Origin: Owenia fusiformis
Taxonomy: Eukaryota; Annelida; Polychaeta; Sabellida; Oweniidae
DNA: 64,000 nt
Assembly: GCA_903813345.2 (NCBI GenBank)
Contig: CAIIXF020000006.1
Location: 9,660,989-9,724,988, forward strand
Direction of reading: 5' to 3'
Shown in pieces: positions 1 through 11,700 of this stretch. The stretch's first letter is position 1; the number at the start of each line of letters is the position of its first letter. A program made the position numbers and the translations under genes. The notes beneath the pieces are model-generated. The model was not told the DNA's origin, did not search any database, and worked only from the letters and a program-made list of their open reading frames with translations.

Positions 1-265
1 TGACCCTGGAAGTGTTATCGTGGAAGCCTGGCGCGACCGTAGCCTTTATTGTGGTTTATAAGCGAATGTGAATATTAATGTATGATAGTAAAGATTTTGA
101 CATGATTAAGGTAGTTAAGCCTAAACACCATGATCATAGTATTAAACTGTTTAATTGTAATGACGATCACTTAAAATTGTTAAGGATATTCCTGGCATTA
201 ATGTCATACATATTTACTAGTCATTGCAATACATTATAACGGTAATAGTGGGACTAAGCCTATAT

Positions 266-1130
266 TTGTACATTGCCACCCTCATACCTGGCCTTGCAAT
301 ACTATATTACATTGTCACGGTCATACCAGGCTTTGCGATCCCATAATACATTGTCACGGTCATGCCAGGTTTTCAAATACACATTGTCACGGTCACCTAT
401 AGCAATCATAAATTTCTACATTACCACTCTCATACCTGAACTTGGAATACTATATCACATTGCCACGGCGGTCATACCAAGCCTTGCAATACTATATTCT
501 GCCCTGTCAACCCTCACGTGTGATTGTCACGCATTTGCTGGAAAAATAGAAATCAAGCATCAATTTAGCGAGTATGATCAAATATCACGCAAATCATGCA
601 TTTTGTTGATATTTTTAAAAAATCGTCTTTTGTGAAATGCTGACACGGTAAAAAACCGAACGGTGAAAAAAAGCGAACGTATTCCGTTCGGTCTTTGCAA
701 TAATTTTAGGTGTCCAAAATCTGCCAGTGTTCACTGAAGCTGTCCAAAGTTTGAAGGAAGGTGTTCAACATTTGGAAGTCACTCATGTTAGATGGTCCCA
801 AGTTGACAGCCCTGTATATTACATTGTCACGGCCATGCCAGACCTTGCAGTACGATATTACATTGCCACGGTCATGCCAGGCTTTGCAATACACATTGTC
901 ACGGTTACAGCAGTCCAAATCGTAAATCTCTACATTACCACTCTCATACCTGATGCCAGGCCTTGCAGAACTATATTACATTGTCACGGTCATGGCAGGC
1001 ATGCAATATAATACAGCATTGTCGCGGTTATACCAGACTTTCACGATAACATTACCACGGTCATGGCAGGATCCTTGTGCTACTTAAAAACACTGAATAA
1101 CATGGTGACGGTTACACCAGGCGTTAGTCT
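266..1130. repeat. Degenerate roughly 38-bp tandem repeat, two blocks
   Basis: Blocks at about 266-530 and 815-1130 repeat a unit resembling TACATTGTCACGGTCATGCC followed by AGGCTTTGCAATAC. Copies differ by substitutions and small indels. The short open frames across this stretch come from the repeat and look non-coding. Between the blocks (about 531-814) is unique AT-rich DNA. It looks like a local satellite. Confidence 0.75.
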
Positions 1131-2613
1131 TGCAACATATAGGGTCTCGTATTTAGTTCAAAGAGTATAATCTGATGTTTCTTGCAGATTGGGTTTAACT
1201 TCCATGATCTATTGTAAGCCCATGTATGCATTCGTGTACCTAGAGACATATAAAAGTCTCTGATGTCATGTACCACAAATTCTGGATACATTGAATCCAA
1301 TTTCCTTCTTTAACATGCGACAGATACTTGACAATAATACATTTTGCATTAAATGTTCACTTATAAATAGTTGAATGTCGCTATTCTAATCAATTTTACA
1401 ACATGTTTTCCCATTGGCCATTTTTTATAAATCAAACTTTTGGTGTAAAACAAAATTGTTGTCTAATAAATTGAAGAACTTCCATGCAGTGTCTCAGAAT
1501 AGTATGTTGAAGACTAGCACTGCCTCAGAGTATGATAAATTGATAGCTGTCTAATGTTTATCAGGGAATATTTAATAGAGAATAACATGTGACTTGTTTC
1601 CAATGGCATTTCACTCGGTGTGTCAGTGACGGTTTATTGACATGCTATTTGATGTTACCGCAATCTGAACTGACTTTCCAAAACTGTCTCTAATAATGCA
1701 GATGTGAGTAGGTAGTTACCAGTATCACCACCAGGTGGCTTGTTCAGGTCAGATAACATGCCGGTTATAGTAGAAAGCTCCCTTTAACTTAAATTACATG
1801 TGTTTTAGTGGTTCTTCATATAACCCTTATGTATCTAATAGTAATGCAAAGTAAAATATGTCCAATAAATGAAAACGTTATCTGTCAAATACAAGAAAAG
1901 ATATTTCCTATTTTGTGATTTTGTAATGGGGAATCAACCCATGGGCATTCATTTAAAGCCCATAATCAACCCAAACTAGAAGTCACATTTTCAAAAATAT
2001 CAAATTTGATAAAAAAATTCCAAACCACAAAATCATGAATAAAATTACAAGGATTGGTTAAAAATACGCCACCAGTTAATTTTCTGCGTACTTCATGGAA
2101 TATGCAGGGAAGTTAAACCAAGCCAGGGGGCACAAGATATGATTCTTTAGTCGTAATCAATACATATATAATAAATGCAAAAACTTATCATACCTATATG
2201 GTTATAGATGGTGCACTTTTCTAGATATTGTACAAATTCACAATATTTCAGAATTCTATGACGCTACTTCTCGCTTATGAGCTCTCGTATAAATAAGTCA
2301 GGAAAAATCATTTGTCAGTTTATGCAATAATTTGATAGAAAGAATAAGATTTACAAAATTTGACAAAATTTTGAAGAAAAACAACATAGCTATCCAGTGG
2401 TGCAAGAATTTTCCACATTAAGGTAAGTAGCTCTGAGAAAAAGCAAGGTCAGTAGAAGAAGAAACCAATTAATTTGTTGTTGTTGGTATACTCTTGGTGC
2501 ATGTAGAAACAGTATTATTGATTTCTCTGTACATTTGCCAATTTGAATATTTGTACAACGGTGTAAGGTGTGTACTGTGTACATCAGTAACTATCAAAAA
2601 CTTGTTTTTTCAG
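1131..2613. other. Gene-free AT-rich stretch, probably upstream DARS2 intron or 5' region
   Basis: No coding exon, RNA gene or clear repeat was recognised. Any upstream DARS2 exon (mitochondrial presequence) should lie here or before the window. A donor-like AAG/GTAAGT occurs near 2421, but the sequence before it has an in-frame stop in the phase needed to join the next exon, so no first exon is called. Confidence 0.4.
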
Positions 2614-2786
2614 TTACTGGAACCAACACTTCATTCACAGCAAGGAGTCATACATTGGGAGAGCTCAGGGTAGACCATGTTAACACCAAAGTAAAACTAT
2701 GTGGTTGGTTACAATTCCAAAGATATGGAAGGTTTTTAACATTAAGAGATGCATATGGTACAACACAGCTCATTGTGCCGGAAGAG
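2614..2786 (+). CDS. DARS2: DARS2 exon, OB-fold anticodon-binding domain
   Basis: 173 nt after a TTTTTTCAG acceptor, ending GAAGAG/GTAAGG. It starts in phase 1 (two bases finish a split codon) and ends in phase 0. The product has [20 protein letters not shown] and [15 protein letters not shown], the usual N-terminal OB-fold of bacterial-type AspRS. An in-frame GTG upstream is not a credible start, so an earlier exon is expected. Confidence 0.93.
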
Positions 2787-5700
2787 GTAAGGATTATGTA
2801 GTATTACATCCTCTTAAGCAGGTATCCAGAATCCGTACCTCCTTCTCCCCCCTGCTTTAACCAATTTGGAAGCGCCCGAAGAAAACTGAATCACGTGATC
2901 TAGTTATGCGCAATGACTTATACATGATTTCTGTCGTAGTGTTGCTACAGCCAATCAGATTGGGAATTCTTAATCGGGGAAATGCTAACTGCTTATCGCA
3001 GGGGGTAAAAGAAAGAATATATTCTGGATTTTGAAGCCCTGTGATCGGAGGATGGTAGTATTATTACTGGGATAAGTTTGTAATTTCCTTTTTATGCTTA
3101 ACAAATAATATAGTGTCAAATGAATATGGATGTTTTATTTAATGTTTCATTTAATATATTAAATGAACACTGCTAATGAATGTACCCAACTGCGACATTT
3201 ATCATTCGGTAGTCACAACGTATCTGTAACCATAACAGTAGAATGCTATAACGACATATCTGTTCCTCATCTTTAACAATGTATAACATAGTGTGACGAT
3301 CCTTCAGATTACTTTGAGCATGGTAATGGAATTGCCTTGAATGATTGTTACTTTGTTTCACTTTTGCACTTACTTACTTTTTGTAGTTACTCTAATTTAT
3401 GTTGTATTTAATACATGTAGAACTCTTTAAGATTTTGCAAAAGGGTTGTTGATATAGACAGGCAGCTGCCCTGGACTAAAATTGAGAGTGTCAATGTTAT
3501 TCATTCAAGATCTATTAAATTGGGGTCCTCACTTGTTTTTATCATGTAACTATAAAGTTTATATTTGTATATATTATGCCATAATTGTGTAGAGTTATGA
3601 CAGCTTATAAGTTTTGTTATAAAACTGGTCAGTTTCATGTTAGTAACTGTGCTGTAAACTTTCATTCAAGGGATAGCCAAAGTTCACTGGGTTTGTTTAC
3701 TTTTATCCAAAACGAGGCTAGGCTGGAAATCAGCTGTTTTAAATCAGTGATTCTGTCTTGTCTGGGGACTCTCTCCATTGCATTGAAACGGGCCGGACGT
3801 GTATAACTTTTTGGAATTATAACATTCAAAAACGCAACTCAAAACTGGATATTTATATAAACACAGATATACCAACTTAGGTGAACAAGTTGGGGAAGGT
3901 AATTGAATTGATTTTATTGTAATTTTGACAGGTTTTTGACTTTAATTAACCACTGGAGTTTCTTTTGTTTTTATCTCAATTAAAGGGTATAACATGTATA
4001 AACACTAATTTAAAACTGTTAAGGGGATTTATTGCTAAAGGACTACTGTTGATTTGGATTATATAAAGTTTCTAGCGTCTTTTGGATCAGCTTGAACTTT
4101 GAACTGATTCAGTCTTATTCCATACTGGCAATAACCCCCGCTTAGACAGTAAAGCTCCTTCTCAGACAATTGTCTGTAATTGGGCTTTATCACCCACTCC
4201 CTAATTTAAATCCCAGGACCTGTTTCTGTGATTTTTCACCGCCAGTTTGGTTGGAGAAACTTCAATAAGAACAGGGGTCACTGTGTGCCGACAAGCCTCA
4301 AAGGTCATGGCAAGCCATTTCAAGCTCATTTGGCTTCAACTGGCTTATGGGAGCTTCCCATATATTTACCACAACTTCCCCCCCCCCTAAAGGTCACGGC
4401 AAGCCATTTCAAGCCCATTTGGCTTCTTTGGGCTTCCCGTTACTATTTAGACTATTAACTACAACCCCTCCCTAATACATGTTATTGTATTTATTTCTAG
4501 TCAGTTTTACACGTCTGGCCTTACTCTATATTGTTGCTTATAATAGATACATCATTCACTATTCTAGATCCTTTAACTTGGAATGATTTCTCATATTATA
4601 TATCTGTTTTGATTTATAAACCTGAAATTGAGAGAGGACGTTTTTGAACAATTGTAAATTCGAGAGGTCCTGGGAATTGTTATGGAACATTTGACAAGGT
4701 GTACGTAAAGTTATGGTCTTTAGGAACCGATGTAACTTATTTTAAACCAGCGTCAATATTCCTGGGGTTCCATTGAATAATCTTTATGACCCCCCCTACA
4801 TTCAACTTAAGACTGTATTAATTTTATTCGCCAAAGTAACTTTTATTGACCCATTAGAAAACACACTTTTGTATCTTTGCATGTGTATGTCCATGCCTGG
4901 GTATTTTAAAAGGTAGATCCCCCGAGCTTTCTTTCTGACCATAATCAAACAGCTGATCACTGATTCTGCACCCAGTACTTGCAGAGTCAAGGTCAGTACT
5001 GAAGCCATTTCATAAGGCTTTAAACCTATTTTATGATGCTGTCTAGACACTATGACCACCCCCTGACTACATAGCTTGAGTTGGTATAGATTCCATTTAG
5101 GGTCTTCTAGCCTGGCACTTGCTTGTATGGGGTTCTAGTCAGTGTTTACCATCTACCCCCCCCCATTTAGTTTTCATATCTGGTCAATATCTATGTTAAC
5201 TATATTCTATATAGTTCTTCGATTATAGACAGATTTTATGCACGAATACTTAATACCTTACCCTTTTGTTTGCTAATTGAGGGGAGTACTACGTTCTACT
5301 TTTCATGTGAGTAGTATAGAACGGTGATTTCAATCCCACTAGAGATCATACATAACTGAACTGTTGAATTATATTTTGGAAAGAAACACATTTTGGGCTT
5401 TATTGCAAATTGATTTACTGAACTTCCACCTACTTTGTTGTTTTGTGCATTTGTGTACTTGATATACCATTTGACTGTACTAAATTGTGTAATGTTCGCA
5501 TAGATTAGTAATAGAAATAGAGTTGTTTTTATACATTATATAAAAATCCATTTACTTCCACTGTTTTGTTATTTGTGTGTTCAAATGGTGAATTAGTAAT
5601 ATTATCCCCTGATGTGTTTGACAGACTCCTGATTTGAAAAAGCCCTACTTTAAGCATTACAAATTTTCCTTCTTTAACTGTGAAAAATGACAACTTGAAG

Positions 5701-8700
5701 CCCATTGTAGTCCTCAAGTGGCTGCAACTTGACTTCCACCTGGTCATACTCACGCCCTAACTTCATACTTATTTGATGCAATTTAACACTGGGCATATTC
5801 AGAATCTTGAGTTTGTTGCCATTTGCTTTTATGAAACATAAAATTTACATTGAACACTGAGATATCTAACTAAGCCTATACTTAGATATTGTTATCCCGT
5901 AACTGTTTTCCCGAAATTGTCCCACTTCATCCCAATTATTTTTATCCCAGAATTTATCCCTAAATTATCCCGTAAATTTTCATCGTAAAATTTATCCCAA
6001 TTTTATCCCCTATATATTTATCCCCACTTTATCCCATTTTGTTAGGTACTGTGAACAAAGATGTTGTTCAATTAAATAGGGGATACACTTTTCAACTTTT
6101 ACTTGAACTTGTTCCGAAACTAAGTGAATGAAAACATCAAATCAAATTATTGACTCTTAGACTGTATTCTGTTTACGACCCTCAAACCACGCTACCACAC
6201 GAGGGTCGCGACAGAAATGTTGGCCTAGCGGTGGGATATAGTACTTTACGTATTGACCCAAGCCTAGTCTTATCCCATTGCTTATTATTTGTTATTTTGC
6301 ATACATTGCAATCTAGCAATATATATTCCAATTGAAGTGATCAAAATATTCCGCAATGTCAGAAAAATCCGAAATGAAAACTTTGCCATGTCAAAAGTCC
6401 CTATCAGGAGCTTTTGGGTCTATAACACCAGGGTATTTGGATGATTCAGAAGTGGTTTTGGGCCATCAACATCTTAATAAAGATTTGAAACTGGCACAAG
6501 ATGATACTTTGCCCATAGGATCTCCTGCAGTAAGCAAGATCCTGGTAAAAAGAATATCTCCATTTAGACCCTTACTCCCCTCAATTAAAATAACTGACAT
6601 TCCCAGATTTAGACCAAAGACCCCAGATTTCTCTCATTCCCGTAATTTGACACTGAAGTCCCCATTAAATGTCAAACATGAGAGAAAAAATGACTATACA
6701 AAGCCAAACTATGATTTGTTGGGTGATTCTAGCAAAGTGGGAGTAGTAAAGGATGTGCAAGTCAACTACTTGGTTCCACCCCTTGCTCCGATGCCACTGA
6801 CACCTCATGAAGGTGACATGCTTCAGGGAGCATATGGGGGTGAACTCTCAGAACAGACTTTGCAAAACCCTTTAATGATCCCATCTGATAGAATACCACC
6901 CTCAATGTATTATGACCCTAACTGCATGAAATGTTTGCCTAAAGAGACACCATCAGCTGATCAGCAATATGATCTTAAGATGGCTTTCGAGGCTTCAAAT
7001 GCCCCCTTAGTTGCAAAAGAGATTACTCAATTAAGTGAGCCTAACAAGTTGAAACATGCTGAATTTCTAACTGACCAGACTGTTCCAAACTCGGGTATTA
7101 AGTCTAAAAGTTATGAATGTATGCACCACAGACAAGCTTTAAAAAGGCCTAATGCTAGAGTCTTATGTGAATCTAGTGAATCCCCTCCTTGCAAAATCCT
7201 AGTTGTTGATAAATCTGATATGTTCAGTTTATCAGACAAATCATCTCAAAGCACTGAGTTTTCTGCCAATTGCAGACAGCCATATTGTCTACCCAAAAGT
7301 GTGGATCCGACCTATGATTCACATTTGGAGACACGTTCATGGCTTGATGCTCAAATACCTGGCTATAACAGATGTGACTTTTCCTCCCATAATATGTCAG
7401 CCCAGATTGATAGTAATGGGTACACACCTTGTCAACAATTCTCCTTCAAACAGAGGGTAAATGAAGATTATGCTAGATCCTCTCAAGCAGAATCACTATT
7501 GCCCTCTCTAGAATATGAAACACCTGTTGACTTTTCTGACCCAGATTATGTAGAAAATAGTATGAAACGTCCATCTTACCATACAAAATCTAGACAAAGA
7601 CCAGCTTATTACATGAACAATTCTGAGGAATATGAATCCGCTATAGAAAATTGTTTTCCTCCCCTTGGATCTACGGTTATGAGTAGATCAAAAGTGAATC
7701 CAAGTTCCCCTGGTCTCTACAGACAGATTGATGAACCCACTGATCTGTTTATATCCAGTCCCAATACATCTGATCAGGAATCCTGTACTGGAGTTGAAAA
7801 CCAAAGAAGAGGCAATTCGTTTTCCAGAAGGGAAATGAAAGCACCACTTTTCAATGGAAAGTGCAGTCTCTCGGCTTTTCTTATCCAATTTAGACTTGTC
7901 TCTAACATAAATTGTTGGACAGATGAAGAATCTGCCATCTATATGGTGAGAAGTCTTGAGGGAGAGGCTGTCAATGTTTTAGATGATTTGGATGATGAAG
8001 ACCTGCCAACCTTGGCTAGTATCATTAATGTCCTGAAAATTAACTATGAACCCCCTGAACAAAGTAACCATGCCCGTGCCGACCTGAAACATAAGTTCAG
8101 GGGCAATGATGAGCCTCTTGAAAAGTTGGCTCATGATATCAGAAAATTGTCAAGACAAGCTTTTGGGAAGTCAGGCATGTCAAGGAAGACAATTGACGAC
8201 CTAGCTAAACAGGCTTTCATTGATGCTTTGAATAATGAAGAACTAGAATCCAAGCTTTCTTTTTCTGACCCCAAAAGTCTCAATGAAGCTCTTACCATGG
8301 CTTTACAATATGAGGCTTTCTTCAAGGGAAGAAAGAAGAGACTTGAAAGTTTCCAAGACCCTGCTATATGTGCTACTCCAACTCCTGTTCAGGTTAACTC
8401 ATCTACCTCATTATCACTTTCTGAGAGTGATGTGATTGAAATAGTGGAGCAAAAGATAGAGGCTTTAGCCAGAAATCTGACTCAAACTATTACAAAGGAG
8501 AATCCTGTTTCCAAACTGAAAAGAAAATACTGTAAAATATGTGACTCGGGAAGTCACTCAGTATTTGATTGTAGACAAAGACATCCCAACTCAAAAGTTC
8601 CTGGTGCCACAGTATGCTTTAAATGTGGCCAGGACACTCACTGTGTAAATGCCTGCCCCTCCCTTAAGGGTAGGTTGAGTTAGCTTTCAAGCTAACTTAT

Positions 8701-11700
8701 GTGAATGTATCTGTATTGTAAGTCCAAGCCACCATAGATACATTATATCACTCCAAAGAGTGGCTGGTGAAACAATTTGTGTTTATTACCTGATGACTTT
8801 ATCTTTATACTTATTTCCCTTGATCTACTTTAATGTTCATGTAAGCCAGTTTTCTCAGTGAGAAAATGTATGCTTACTTATGTGAATGTAAGAAAGAAAA
8901 CTAATTTTTCTTTCCTGAAGTATTTCTGTTCCATTCCTGATGTTTCCCATCTATGACTACCATATGAGCTGTTGGAGCTTCGATTCTTGTTAAGCTTTAA
9001 ACACTTTGCTCAGTGGTAGTGATGACTTGTCATCAGACAGGGGACTATTTATTTGTTGATATGTTATTGATTACCAGTGACCTGCTTTACTCAAGCAATG
9101 GGGTTCATTGTGAACATTGGCCTGATCAACCAATGTTTACAGACATGAAGCCTGTTTACGCTTGGGGTAACAGGTATATTGGAATCCAAAGGACATTGCA
9201 ATATTATAGTTTTGTCCCTGCTTCTGTTTAAATGAGGTGGATCAACTTGTGACCCCCTGGGGGTGAGTGCCACGATGGACAAGAGCTCTGTCCATTTGCT
9301 TCATTGAAGTGTTTCCCTACTACTGACTTTGTAGGTTCCTCTCATACCCCCAGTTCCACTTTCAAGCTACTGTCCCAGCTTGTGACCCCATCCACTGCAA
9401 TGGATGTTCCCATCAAGTTTGAATCCTACCTCGCCTCCCTCCCTACTGCCTTTGTACTAAAAGGGCAATGGTGACTGAATTTGAATCATTCCCAGTACAA
9501 ATGTTATGAGATATTATCTGAATCCTTCCAATTGGAAACTGTTTGTGAAAGGATATATCTTGAAGATACATTTGATTGATTCAATCTCATTTGATAACCC
9601 TTTATTTTTGGCCAATTCACATCATATTATGTGATATTCAAAATTTACCTGTAATTAACCAGTCTTATTTCCAGGACTGTAACATTTCTTATTCCAGTCC
9701 AGTGTGAAGTGATGACCTTCAACTAAATGAACATTGTACACTCTGCTGACTGAAAGTAATGTGAACAGATGAACACTATCATGATTGACTTTCGATTAAA
9801 GTGTGTTCAACTATTTGGAGAATCCTATGAACTGACATGACATTGGAAGCCACTTAAAATATTGACAATACAAATTAAGGATTATGAACAGAGACAAGTA
9901 CTCTATACTGATGTTAATTATTGTGCAGTTTTGTGAAGCCTCTGCACATTGAGAAAGGCCATGAAGAATGACTCACAATCTCAACTTTACATTGTTCTAG
10001 AGACTATGCACTGCCAAATGCTGATTGAACATATTCATATTCCCATTCTATGATTGGGAACCAGTAACAATGCCTGCATCATCCATATATGTGATGGTAT
10101 GAACTTTTGATGAACCTAGTGCAAATAATGGATATTACTTCAACCCTTTCGGAGAACCACGATCTGCAAGAAAAGGACGAAGAAGACAACTACTACAAGA
10201 GACATTTGTTATCATTTGTATAATTTGTATAATACTGTTATATGATAGCCTTCCTATGTTGTGCATTATAGGTGAGAAATTTAAAAAAAGTGTAAATGAA
10301 CATTTGTTTGATTTAGACTTATGGTTTTTATGTAGGTAGTGAACTGATTATATATTATTGTGTATGTATGTCTATCGACTACTTTACTCAGAACAATGTT
10401 GCTAGTAAATTATGTCTGAATGATTATTTTAAGTGAGGTGTTATATGACTTTGTATTTTCAGAGTTCGAGGACGAACTGTTTTTAAAAGGGGGAGCAGTG
10501 TGACGATCCTTCAGATTACTTTGAGCATGGTAATGGAATTGCCTTGAATGATTGTTACTTTGTTTCACTTTTGCACTTACTTACTTTTTGTAGTTACTCT
10601 AATTTATGTTGTATTTAATACATGTAGAACTCTTTAAGATTTTGCAAAAGGGTTGTTGATATAGACAGGCAGCTGCCCTGGACTAAAATTGAGAGTGTCA
10701 ATGTTATTCATTCAAGATCTATTAAATTGGGGTCCTCACTTGTTTTTATCATGTAACTATAAAGTTTATATTTGTATATATTATGCCATAATTGTGTAGA
10801 GTTATGACAGCTTATAAGTTTTGTTATAAAACTGGTCAGTTTCATGTTAGTAACTGTGCTGTAAACTTTCATTCAAGGGATAGCCAAAGTTCACTGGGTT
10901 TGTTTACTTTTATCCAAAACGAGGCTAGGCTGGAAATCAGCTGTTTTAAATCAGTGATTCTGTCTTGTCTGGGGACTCTCTCCATTGCATTGAAACGGGC
11001 CGGACGTGTATAACTTTTTGGAATTATAACATTCAAAAACGCAACTCAAAACTGGATATTTATATAAACACAGATATACCAACTTAGGTGAACAAGTTGG
11101 GGAAGGTAATTGAATTGATTTTATTGTAATTTTGACAGGTTTTTGACTTTAATTAACCACTGGAGTTTCTTTTGTTTTTATCTCAATTAAAGGGTATAAC
11201 ATGTATAAACACTAATTTAAAACTGTTAAGGGGATTTATTGCTAAAGGACTACTGTTGATTTGGATTATATAAAGTTTCTAGCGTCTTTTGGATCAGCTT
11301 GAACTTTGAACTGATTCAGTCTTATTCCATACTGGCAATAACCCCCGCTTAGACAGTAAAGCTCCTTCTCAGACAATTGTCTGTAATTGGGCTTTATCAC
11401 CCACTCCCTAATTTAAATCCCAGGACCTGTTTCTGTGATTTTTCACCGCCAGTTTGGTTGGAGAAACTTCAATAAGAACAGGGGTCACTGTGTGCCGACA
11501 AGCCTCAAAGGTCATGGCAAGCCATTTCAAGCTCATTTGGCTTCAACTGGCTTATGGGAGCTTCCCATATATTTACCACAACTTCCCCCCCCCCCTAAAG
11601 GTCACGGCAAGCCATTTCAAGCCCATTTGGCTTCTTTGGGCTTCCCGTTACTATTTAGACTATTAACTACAACCCCTCCCTAATACATGTTATTGTATTT

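Noticed and set aside
2568-2613. Non-ATG start extending the DARS2 exon upstream
   Set aside because: It crosses a strong TTTTTTCAG acceptor, and the residues do not resemble a mitochondrial AspRS.
3585-3806. 73-residue frame found identically at 10792-11013
   Set aside because: It is duplicated only because it lies in the two LTRs; no domain and no start context.
5891-6036. TTATCCCTAAA-like motifs as an internal telomere repeat
   Set aside because: Spacing is irregular, the unit is not TTAGGG/CCCTAA, and the block is part of both LTRs.
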